From DAOTVD01 sp034437075 (GTDB lineage: Bacteria; Chloroflexota; Anaerolineae; Aggregatilineales; J027): DNA of 12,875 bases. The stretch covers positions 1 to 12,875 of the forward strand of contig DAOTVD010000015.1 of the NCBI GenBank assembly GCA_034437075.1, written 5' to 3'. Both the position numbers and the translations under genes were made by a program. Position 1 is the first letter of the stretch. Each line of letters opens with the position of its first letter. Positions 6,967 to 12,875 of this stretch are shown piece by piece. The notes under the pieces were generated by a model. That model was given only the letters and a program-made list of their open reading frames with translations. It had not been told where the DNA came from and did no database searches.

Positions 6967-6982
6967 CAAAGGTTAATCTTTG
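6967..6982. promoter_or_regulatory. Candidate metalloregulator operator (16-bp near-palindrome)
   Basis: CAAAGGTTAATCTTTG is symmetric apart from one pair. Its centre AGGTTAATCT differs by one base from AGGTTAACCT, the core typical of DtxR/IdeR/MntR-type operators as I recall them. It lies 38 bp upstream of the candidate -35 box of an operon for ferric iron uptake, so iron-dependent control is a reasonable inference. No regulator gene is in the window. Confidence 0.45.
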
Positions 6983-6990
6983 CCTGGGGG

Positions 6991-7014
6991 GGCGTTAACC
7001 CGCGCCTTAACGCC
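6991..7014. repeat. Inverted repeat GGCGTTAA-N8-TTAACGCC
   Basis: Perfect 8-bp arms (6991-6998 and 7007-7014) end 5 bp before the candidate -35 box of the iron transporter operon. GTTAA or TTAAC half-sites appear four times between 6963 and 7011, shared with the neighbouring near-palindrome. Position and symmetry suit a transcription factor site. There is no T run, so it is not a terminator. Confidence 0.5.
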
Positions 7015-7019
7015 AAGGG

Positions 7020-7049
7020 TTGGGGTGGGGCGTTATCCTCTGGTACATT
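7020..7049 (+). promoter_or_regulatory. Candidate extended -10 promoter of the iron ABC operon
   Basis: TGGTACATT (7041-7049) is an extended -10 element with a -10 box TACATT. A poor -35 match TTGGGG (7020-7025) sits 18 bp upstream. The start of transcription would be near 7056, giving a leader of about 94 nt before the ATG at 7150. A weak -35 with an extended -10 fits a regulated promoter. Confidence 0.5.
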
Positions 7050-7056
7050 TAGGCCA

Positions 7057-7066
7057 CATCCGGATG
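7057..7066. repeat. Palindrome CATCCGGATG at the predicted transcript start
   Basis: A perfect 10-bp palindrome covers about +1 to +10 of the predicted iron-operon transcript. Its half-sites equal those of the repeat at 6945-6961, so the two might bind the same protein on both sides of the promoter. Confidence 0.35.
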
Positions 7067-7084
7067 ACCATCGTCTCCCGGCCA

Positions 7085-7109
7085 GGCGCTGTCCGTTGGT
7101 CAAAGCGCC
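7085..7109 (+). other. Leader hairpin before the iron-binding protein gene
   Basis: GGCGCT (7085-7090) pairs with AGCGCC (7104-7109) over a 13-nt loop, with a possible outer GGCC pairing (7080-7083 with 7117-7120). It lies in the 5' leader 40 nt before the start codon. It has no T run and does not match a riboswitch I recognise; no TPP-type conserved core is present. Confidence 0.35.
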
Positions 7110-7149
7110 AGCACCCGGCCAGACTACGAAAGGATAAGGTAAGGATACC

Positions 7150-8202
7150 ATGAAGACTCTCAAATTGACGCTCGTCATGACATTATGCTTGGCTTTTGTC
7201 GGCGGTTTGGCACTCGTCCCTGCTGCCAGCCAGGCCCAGGAAGAGCGCGTCTTGAATCTCTATTCGGCGCGGCACTATGGCGCCATCGAAGAACCCTTCG
7301 TCCAATTCCAAGAAGACACCGGCATTACCGTCCGTGTGTCACAGGGCTCGCCGCGTGCCTTGCTAGAGCGCCTGCGTGCGGAAGGTGACCGCACCCCCGC
7401 CGATGTGCTTTTGGCCATTGATGCGGGCGTTCTCTCGCTGGCTGCCGATGAAGGCTTGCTACAACCTATTGAGTCCGAGGTGCTAGTAGCCAATATCGCC
7501 GAAAGCCAACGGGACCCAGAAAATCGCTGGTTTGGCCTTAGCCAGCGCGTACGCACCATCGCCTATCATCCCGATCGCGTAGACTCTAGCGAACTATCGA
7601 CCTATTCCGCCTTAGCAGACCCGCAATGGCAAGGTCGCTTGTGCATGCGTCCCGCCTCGCATATCTACACCGTGTCGCTGGTCAGCAGCCTGATCTATCA
7701 CTTGGGTGAAGAAGAAGCGATGAACGTGGTCGAAGGCTGGGTGGCCAACGAACCGACCTATATCAACAGCGATACCCGCATGTTGGAAGCCATCGAAGCG
7801 GGCGAATGCGATGTCGCCGTGGTTAATCACTACTACATGGGCCGCATCATCTCCGAAAATCCCGATTTCCCGGTGGAATTGTTCTGGGCCAACCAAGAAA
7901 CCACAGGCACGTTCTATAACATCAACGGCGCAGGCGTAACCGCCACCGCACAGAATTTCGATGAAGCCGTCGAGTTTATCGAGTACTTCTCTACCCTCGC
8001 GGGCCAATCCGGCGATGCGGCGGGCTTCCCCGGCAGCAATTTCGAATTCCCGACGAATTTCGAAGCCGAGCCCAATGAGATCATCGCGGGCTTTGGCGAA
8101 TTCGATCTGGATTTGAGCTATCCGCTCTGGGAATATGGCGATTACCAAGCTGATGCGGTGACCTTGCTGGAAGAAGCAGGTTACGGCTTCGAGGAAAACT
8201 AA
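7150..8202 (+). CDS. fbpA: Ferric iron ABC transporter substrate-binding protein (FutA-like)
   Basis: The 350-residue protein binds Fe(III) outside the membrane and delivers it to the permease encoded next. A Sec signal peptide spans 1-29 (cleavage likely after SQA, before QEE). The mature part follows the FutA/FbpA pattern: NLYSARHY (36-43), the TPADVLL strand (82-88), RDPENRWFGLS (121-131), SHIYTVSLVSSL (170-181) and VNHYYMG (225-231). By analogy to FutA the iron ligands would be His42, Tyr43, Tyr173, Tyr228 and Tyr229, all present; this argues for iron over thiamine or putrescine. Cys165 and Cys220 might form a disulfide. No lipobox cysteine follows the signal peptide, which is unexpected if the cell lacks an outer membrane. 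AAGGA at 7141-7145 lies 4 nt before the ATG. The permease starts 6 nt after the stop. Confidence 0.93.
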   Translation: MKTLKLTLVMTLCLAFVGGLALVPAASQAQEERVLNLYSARHYGAIEEPFVQFQEDTGITVRVSQGSPRALLERLRAEGDRTPADVLLAIDAGVLSLAADEGLLQPIESEVLVANIAESQRDPENRWFGLSQRVRTIAYHPDRVDSSELSTYSALADPQWQGRLCMRPASHIYTVSLVSSLIYHLGEEEAMNVVEGWVANEPTYINSDTRMLEAIEAGECDVAVVNHYYMGRIISENPDFPVELFWANQETTGTFYNINGAGVTATAQNFDEAVEFIEYFSTLAGQSGDAAGFPGSNFEFPTNFEAEPNEIIAGFGEFDLDLSYPLWEYGDYQADAVTLLEEAGYGFEEN

Positions 8203-8208
8203 AGCTAT

Positions 8209-9930
8209 ATGTCGAGCATTGAACGCCCCACCGCCCGCGCTCGCGTGTGGTCGGGGCGCTTCCCTCTCCTGAAGCACACCAGCACGGGCCGCCAGCGGTG
8301 GCTCGCGCTGGTTTTGCCGTTTATTGTTACGGCATTGGTCCTTTTACCTATCGGGCGCTTGGTGTACGAACTGCTGACCCCCTCCTGGGAATTATGGCAG
8401 CATATGTGGGATACCTTTTTGCCCCAGATGCTAGAAAACACCTTGCGTTTGGTCATTGGCGTCGGGTTGGGTACGGGGATTATCGGCGTGGGCTATGCCT
8501 GGCTGGTGTCGGCCTATCAATTCCCTGGGCGCGCCTGGTTCGAACGGCTATTTCTATTGCCGCTGGCCGTGCCGACCTTCGTCATGGGGTTCATTTTTAT
8601 GGCCACGTTCGATTATGCCGGGCCAGTGCAGACCCAATGGCGGGCCTGGTTTGGGGATGGAGCTTACTTCCCAGATATTCGCTCCGGCTTGGGCGTGACC
8701 ATCGTCATGACGCTGGTGCTGTATCCTTATGTGTATTTATTGGCGCGGGCGGCCTTCCGCGCGCAATCGGCATCCACATTCGAGGCCGCGCGCCTGATGG
8801 GCTATAGCCGCACGGGGGCCTTTTTCCGGCTGGTGCTGCCCCTGGCGCGCCCGGCTATCGTCGCGGGGATGGTGCTAGCCATGATGGAAGCCATGACCGA
8901 TTACGGCGCGGTGAGCTTTTTCAGCTTTCCGACGCTCAGCGAAGGCATCGTGCGCATTTGGGAAGGGCGCATGGATCGCGACACGGCCACCCAACTGGCG
9001 GCTATCCTGATGCTGTTCGCGTTAGGTATCTTGCTGCTGGAATACATTTTGCGGGGCCAAAAACGCTATACCCAGGAGGGGCTACGCGGTCGGCAACTAG
9101 AACGCACCCCCTTACGTGGCCCGCGCGGATGGTTAGCCAGTGCCGCGTGCCTGGCCTTGCTAAGCGCCGCGTTCATCTTGCCTTTTATTCAACTGATTGT
9201 GTGGGCTGTAACCGAAGTGCGCGAGCCGAGCGTCGGCGCCTGGCGGAGCATCTACACGGATTATATTACGAATAGCGTGCGCTTCGCAGGATTAGCGGGC
9301 CTGATTGTCATTGGATTATCGTTGCTGGTGGCGTATGGCGTGCGCGCCAATGCTCTAAGCGGGAATCGCCTGGTGCCGCGCGTGATGGCGCGCCTGATGA
9401 CCCTGGGCTATGCCTTGCCCGGCGCGGTCATTGCCGTGGGGGTTCTGATGCTGGTGGCGCCCTTCGACCATGACCTCACCGATTGGGTGGAAATTAACTT
9501 AGGCCGCGAAGAACGTAGTTTGCTCATTACGGGCACGCTCACGGGCCTAGTGTATGCCTATGTCGTGCGCTTTATGGCGGTGGGTTATAACAGCGTAGAA
9601 ACCAGCATGGAGCGCGTCAACCCTAGCCTAGAAGAAGCCGCCCGCACCATGGGCGCCCGGTCGCCGCGCATCATCGCGCGGGTGCATATGCCCCTCGTGC
9701 GCGGAGGGATGATCGCGGGCGCGATTCTGGTTTTTGTGGATGTCATGAAAGAAATCCCCGCGACCTTGTTGCTGCGTCCTTTCGGCTCGGATACGCTGGC
9801 GCTATGGGCCTACTTCCTGGCCTTCGAGTCATTCTGGCAAGCCGCCGCGATTCCTTCCTTGACGATTGTCACCATTGGCTTGCTCCCGGTGTTGTGGCTG
9901 ATGCAGCTGGATGAAAGCAGGCGTTTATGA
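8209..9930 (+). CDS. fbpB: Ferric iron ABC transporter permease, fused two-domain form
   Basis: This 573-residue membrane protein contains two permease halves in one chain, the usual FbpB/FutB arrangement with about 12 membrane helices. Each half has an EAA loop that docks on the ATPase: FEAARLMGYSRTG near 191-203 followed by LPLARPAIVAG, and LEEAARTMGARSPR near 474-487 followed by MPLVRGGMIAG. Hydrophobic helices include 32-53, 82-103, 112-134, 162-180, 264-281 in the first half and 308-333, 358-378, 395-417, 440-458, 500-522, 546-566 in the second. A basic cytoplasmic N-terminus precedes helix 1. The start lies 6 nt after the binding-protein gene; its likely ribosome site (GAGG at 8191-8194) is inside that gene's end, so translation is probably coupled. 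The stop overlaps the ATPase start. Confidence 0.93.
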   Translation: MSSIERPTARARVWSGRFPLLKHTSTGRQRWLALVLPFIVTALVLLPIGRLVYELLTPSWELWQHMWDTFLPQMLENTLRLVIGVGLGTGIIGVGYAWLVSAYQFPGRAWFERLFLLPLAVPTFVMGFIFMATFDYAGPVQTQWRAWFGDGAYFPDIRSGLGVTIVMTLVLYPYVYLLARAAFRAQSASTFEAARLMGYSRTGAFFRLVLPLARPAIVAGMVLAMMEAMTDYGAVSFFSFPTLSEGIVRIWEGRMDRDTATQLAAILMLFALGILLLEYILRGQKRYTQEGLRGRQLERTPLRGPRGWLASAACLALLSAAFILPFIQLIVWAVTEVREPSVGAWRSIYTDYITNSVRFAGLAGLIVIGLSLLVAYGVRANALSGNRLVPRVMARLMTLGYALPGAVIAVGVLMLVAPFDHDLTDWVEINLGREERSLLITGTLTGLVYAYVVRFMAVGYNSVETSMERVNPSLEEAARTMGARSPRIIARVHMPLVRGGMIAGAILVFVDVMKEIPATLLLRPFGSDTLALWAYFLAFESFWQAAAIPSLTIVTIGLLPVLWLMQLDESRRL

Positions 9931-10952
9931 TCCAGTTCCGGCATGTGGTGAAACATTACGGCGCCGTGACCGCCGTGGATGATGTCTCGTTGCGCATCGC
10001 GCCCGGCGAAGTGCTGGCCTTGCTCGGCGCGAGTGGCTGCGGCAAGACCACAACGCTACGCCTATTGGCAGGCTTAGAAGCGCCCGATGCGGGCGAGATC
10101 ATCCTTAACGAGCAGCGCGTCGCGGGCGAGGATGCCTGGGCACCGCCTGAGAAACGCGCCGTGGGCATGGTCTTTCAGGATTACGCGCTCTTTCCGCATT
10201 TGACCATCGCCGGGAATATCGCATTCGCCCTGCGGGGTTGGGCTTCACGAGAGAAAAAAGCGCGCATCACAGAATTGCTCGATCTCGTCGGGTTGCCGGA
10301 TATGGATAAGCGCTATCCGCATCAGCTTTCTGGCGGGCAAAAACAACGGGTCGCGCTGGCGCGTGCTCTGGCGGCGCGGCCTAGCGTCGTGTTACTGGAT
10401 GAGCCTTTTTCGAACCTGGATACCGCCATGCGCCACCATACGCGCGATGATGTGCGCAACATCCTGGCGCAGACCAACGCGACCGCGCTTTTCGTGACTC
10501 ACGATCAAGAAGAAGCCATGATGATGGCCTCGCGGATTGCCGTCATGCATGGGGGGCGCATCCTGCAAACCGATACACCGCGCCGCCTGTACGAAAATCC
10601 CGCGTCGCCCTTTGTCGCGCGCTTTTTGGGGGATGTCAATTGCCTGCCCGCACAGGCCCATGGGGAGCAAGCCGAAAGCCAAATCGGGCCGGTGCCTCTG
10701 CGCGAAGCCCATCAGGGCCGTGTGGCGTTGTACATCCGGCCCGAGGATTTGACCTTGGCCCCTGCCGAACCCGAACAAGCACAGGGCACCGTGCGTGAAA
10801 GTCGCTATTTCGGCGGTTATCAGCTTGCCGAAGTGGTCTTGGTGGATCAAACAACGCTCCAGGTTAACGTGCCCTATGATGTGGCAGTCACGCCCAATAT
10901 GCCCGTTCAGATAAACGTCGTGCGCCCCGTGTTGGCTTTTGCGGGAGACTAG
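9927..10952 (+). CDS. fbpC: Ferric iron ABC transporter ATP-binding protein
   Basis: The 341-residue ATPase powers the transporter from the cytoplasmic side. All nucleotide-binding motifs are intact: Walker A GASGCGKTT (34-42), Q-loop Gln84 (VFQDYALFPH), signature LSGGQKQR (134-141), Walker B VVLLDEP (154-160), D-loop (SNLD, 162-165) and His192 (THDQEEA). Residues about 240-338 are a TOBE domain of the CysA/PotA/FbpC type, which often senses the cytoplasmic state. The ATG overlaps the permease stop by 4 bp (ATGA), and AGCAGG at 9916-9921 is 5 nt upstream, so the pair is translationally coupled. The operon seems to end here: an 81-nt gap with a new promoter follows, and no terminator hairpin is visible in that gap. 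Confidence 0.93.
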   Translation: MIQFRHVVKHYGAVTAVDDVSLRIAPGEVLALLGASGCGKTTTLRLLAGLEAPDAGEIILNEQRVAGEDAWAPPEKRAVGMVFQDYALFPHLTIAGNIAFALRGWASREKKARITELLDLVGLPDMDKRYPHQLSGGQKQRVALARALAARPSVVLLDEPFSNLDTAMRHHTRDDVRNILAQTNATALFVTHDQEEAMMMASRIAVMHGGRILQTDTPRRLYENPASPFVARFLGDVNCLPAQAHGEQAESQIGPVPLREAHQGRVALYIRPEDLTLAPAEPEQAQGTVRESRYFGGYQLAEVVLVDQTTLQVNVPYDVAVTPNMPVQINVVRPVLAFAGD

Positions 10953-10959
10953 ATTTGGG

Positions 10960-10989
10960 TTAGACGACGCTTCAACTTTAGAGTATAGT
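10960..10989 (+). promoter_or_regulatory. Candidate promoter of the aldolase-peptidase pair
   Basis: TATAGT (10984-10989) matches the -10 consensus in five of six bases. A weak -35 box TTAGAC (10960-10965) is 18 bp upstream. Transcription would start near 10996, about 38 nt before the TTG start codon. The box abuts a perfect palindrome. Confidence 0.45.
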
Positions 10990-11002
10990 CTGAGTGTCAG
11001 AC
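10988..11002. promoter_or_regulatory. Palindrome GTCTGA-GTG-TCAGAC at the predicted start site
   Basis: Perfect 6-bp arms with a 3-bp centre span the end of the -10 box and the predicted transcript start, the classic place for a repressor operator. It has no T run, so it is unlikely to be the terminator of the ATPase gene. Regulator unknown. Confidence 0.45.
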
Positions 11003-11033
11003 ACATCCGGCGACTTACTTAAAGGATCGGCAA

Positions 11034-11651
11034 TTGGCGCTCTTTCTGCAATCTGCACAGGCAGCCGAAGCCCAACGGGCCCAAGCGCTTGGCTTTATGG
11101 AAGGCATCACGACGACTCCGGCCCTGATTGCAGCCACCGGGCGCCCCCCGTTAGATGTCTTGGGTGAACTAGTCGAAATCTTTGATGGACATATCTTTTA
11201 CCAACTGGTAGCCCCTTCGCTGGATGCCCGCCTGGATGAAGCCTGGGAAGCATACAACGTGCGGCCCGACCGAGTGATCATCAAAATACCCGCGACAATA
11301 GATAACCTCAGCCTAATTGCCAAATTACCGGGGGTCGAAGTTGCCATGGCGGGGGTTTATAGCGCCGCGCAGGCTTACTTGGCGGTGCAGGCCGAAGCGC
11401 ATTATGTCATTCCGTATATTGGCCATGCCACCCAACATTTGGGCGATGGGCTCGCCCTGGTGCGCGTGATCCGCGCTGTTGTAGAGGGCTCGCAAACGGA
11501 AATTATAGCAGCGGATATGTCCACCACCGATGAAGCCCTCGGCGCGCTGCAAGCGGGCGCGCATCATCTCGCGTTGCCCTTGCATCTTATCGAACAAATG
11601 GGAAACCATCACCTTACCGAACAAACAATAGAAGCCTCTCGCCCCTCATGA
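11034..11651 (+). CDS. Divergent transaldolase/fructose-6-phosphate aldolase-like protein, TTG start
   Basis: The 205-residue protein has the size and order of the small transaldolase group (FSA/TalC): an N-terminal LFLQSA strand (3-8), GITTTPALIA (24-33), FYQLVAP (55-61), VIIKIPAT (81-88) with the Schiff-base Lys84, the GVYSAAQAYLA helix (107-117), HYVIPYIG (123-130) with Tyr128, and LPLHLIEQM (181-189). Compared from memory with E. coli FSA, Lys and Tyr are kept, as is Gln57, but Asp6 is Gln6, the Asn of TTNPS is Thr, and the places of Thr109, Arg134 and Ser166 differ. It may therefore be an aldolase with another substrate, or inactive. The TTG start is supported by AAGGA at 11022-11026, 7 nt upstream, and the conserved first strand lies before the first ATG (Met22). 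The stop overlaps the next gene by 4 bp. Confidence 0.82.
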   Translation: MALFLQSAQAAEAQRAQALGFMEGITTTPALIAATGRPPLDVLGELVEIFDGHIFYQLVAPSLDARLDEAWEAYNVRPDRVIIKIPATIDNLSLIAKLPGVEVAMAGVYSAAQAYLAVQAEAHYVIPYIGHATQHLGDGLALVRVIRAVVEGSQTEIIAADMSTTDEALGALQAGAHHLALPLHLIEQMGNHHLTEQTIEASRPS

Positions 11652-12832
11652 GCCTATCGAATGCCTCCATTGTCCGGTTATCGCACAGTACCCCCCTAAA
11701 AGCCGCCCGGACATATATCAACCGCCAGCACATCCTGCAACGCGCCATCGATATTCAGCAAATCCCCGCGCCGACCTTCCATGAAGGCGAGCGGGCCGCC
11801 AAACTCGTCGCGGATTTTCAGGCGCTGGGGCTGCAAGATATCCGCCAAGATGCGCTGCATAACGTTTACGGTTGGCTGCCGGGTGATTCACCCGAAGCGC
11901 CGGTTTTGCTCATTTCGGCGCATACCGATACCGTGTTTCCACATGGCACCGATTTACGTATCCGGCAGGAGGGTGAGCGCATTTACGGGCCCGGTCTGGG
12001 GGACAATAGCCTGGGCGTAGCGGCGTTGCTCGGCTTGGCCGAGGTGTTCGCCTCCACCAATATTCCGCGCGCGGCGCGCATCTGTTTTCTGGCGAATTCA
12101 CGTGAAGAAGGGCTGGGCGACCTGGGCGGTATGCATGCCGCGCTGGATGCACTCGGCGATGAGGTAAAGGCGGGCATCGTGCTAGAGGGCATGGCCTTGG
12201 GCCGGGTTTACAATGCGGGGATCGCAGTCCGCCGTTTGAAAGTGAGCGTCGAAGCACCCGGCGGGCATAGTTGGCTGCATTTTGGCCAAGCCAGCGCCAT
12301 TCATACGTTGATGCGTTTTGGCGAGCGCTTAACGCAGTTGCCCGTCAGCAACGACCCACGCACCACGTTTAATATCGGCTTGATCGAGGGCGGCACATCC
12401 ATTAACACGATTGCCCCGCAAGCCGCCTGTTATATCGATCTGCGCTCGGTGGACAGCGACACCTTAAACGATCTGGAAAGCCAAGTGCGCAAACTCGCCG
12501 CCCAGGAAGCCGCCGACGATCCATCGGTGACGGTCGTCATAGAACGGGTCGGCGACCGCCCTGCGGGCCAGATTGCCGCCGATCATCCGCTGGTGCGCCT
12601 GGCCCTGGACGCTCATCAATCGATTGGCATGGTGGCGGAGGTCGAAGGGGGCAGCACAGACGCCAATGCCCTGCTGGCTAGGGGAACTCCGGCGGTTTGT
12701 GTGGGGGTGTCGTATGGTGGAAACGCCCACATCGCCAGCGAATATATCGAAACAGCGCCGATTCAGGCGGGGATGTGGCAGCTTGTGCTGTTGGCGGCTG
12801 CCGCTGCGAATGGGTTGCCTGCCTGGCAATAA
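11648..12832 (+). CDS. M20 family metallopeptidase/deacylase
   Basis: The 394-residue protein belongs to the zinc M20 family (peptidase T, acetylornithine deacetylase, carboxypeptidase G2 relatives). The two-metal site is complete: His92 and Asp94 (SAHTDTVF), bridging Asp119 (GLGDNS), general base Glu153 and ligand Glu154 (NSREEGLGD), Glu180 (VLEG) and His361 (NAHIASEY). Residues about 195-305 form the lid/dimerisation domain with GGHS (205-208). It probably hydrolyses a small peptide or N-acyl amino acid in the cytoplasm; no signal peptide is seen, and the substrate is not predictable. A basic 25-residue N-terminal extension precedes the fold. The ATG overlaps the aldolase stop (ATGA) with no good ribosome site, so it depends on coupling to the aldolase. 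Confidence 0.9.
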   Translation: MSLSNASIVRLSHSTPLKAARTYINRQHILQRAIDIQQIPAPTFHEGERAAKLVADFQALGLQDIRQDALHNVYGWLPGDSPEAPVLLISAHTDTVFPHGTDLRIRQEGERIYGPGLGDNSLGVAALLGLAEVFASTNIPRAARICFLANSREEGLGDLGGMHAALDALGDEVKAGIVLEGMALGRVYNAGIAVRRLKVSVEAPGGHSWLHFGQASAIHTLMRFGERLTQLPVSNDPRTTFNIGLIEGGTSINTIAPQAACYIDLRSVDSDTLNDLESQVRKLAAQEAADDPSVTVVIERVGDRPAGQIAADHPLVRLALDAHQSIGMVAEVEGGSTDANALLARGTPAVCVGVSYGGNAHIASEYIETAPIQAGMWQLVLLAAAAANGLPAWQ

Positions 12833-12858
12833 AAAAGCCCCCGCCGTATGACGAGGGC
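12831..12858 (-). terminator. Intrinsic terminator of a convergent gene beyond the right edge
   Basis: On the minus strand GCCCTCG pairs with CGGGGGC (12852-12858 with 12837-12843, one G-U pair) over an 8-nt loop, followed by six T (12836-12831). Read rightwards the hairpin has no T run, though it may still help end the M20 message. The orientation implies a leftward gene ending close to the window's right end. Confidence 0.7.
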
Positions 12859-12875
12859 CGGATGGTTCACGAAAG

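Noticed and set aside
7056..7149. TPP or other riboswitch in the leader of the ABC operon
   Set aside because: The leader folds into a simple hairpin but lacks the conserved TPP core, and the binding protein has iron, not thiamine, ligands.
7612..8277. 221-codon minus-strand open frame
   Set aside because: Antisense to the iron-binding protein, which has the signal peptide and all ligand residues in the correct frame.

Overview
The window looks like chromosomal DNA from a member of the Chloroflexota (Anaerolineae-like). This is inferred from Thr/Pro-rich extracellular tails, degenerate SH3b domains beside a TIM-barrel-like glycosidase relative, a DUF3179 protein, a FutA-type iron uptake cassette and moderately high GC. 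No ribosomal marker is present, so the assignment stays tentative. No integrase, transposase, phage gene or CRISPR array was seen, and codon style looks even across the genes.

Left block (1-2594, minus strand): three co-directional genes run leftwards. They encode a response regulator fused to a class III nucleotide cyclase, a single-pass membrane protein with an SH3-like domain and a Thr/Pro tail, and a membrane-anchored alpha/beta hydrolase cut by the left edge. The first two are 17 nt apart and the next gap is 66 nt, so they probably form one signalling/cell-envelope operon. Divergent from it is a plus-strand gene (2725-4215) for a TIM-barrel-like protein plus SH3b domain, which appears to have lost a catalytic glutamate. 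It ends at a bidirectional terminator (4237-4261).

Middle block (4282-6827, minus strand): a DUF3179 protein with an N-terminal export segment, a membrane-anchored SMP-30-type beta-propeller with its metal site preserved, then tRNA-Ser(GGA) with a strong promoter and its own terminator.

Right block (6828-12832, plus strand): a 322-nt non-coding stretch holds the tRNA promoter, an extended -10 promoter and several inverted repeats. One repeat resembles a DtxR/IdeR/MntR-type metalloregulator site. It precedes a three-gene ferric iron ABC transporter: a FutA-like binding protein, a fused double permease and an ATPase, separated by 6 nt and then overlapping by 4 bp. A separate promoter with a palindrome at the predicted start site then drives a TTG-initiated transaldolase/fructose-6-phosphate-aldolase-like protein. 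Its Schiff-base lysine is kept but several other active-site residues differ. It overlaps by 4 bp an M20 metallopeptidase with a full set of catalytic residues. A minus-strand terminator at the right edge implies a convergent gene just outside the window.

The most noteworthy items are the divergent aldolase paired with an M20 hydrolase, the operator-like repeats upstream of the iron operon, and the apparently catalytically altered TIM-barrel/SH3 protein. Nothing here amounts to a clearly new multi-gene system.
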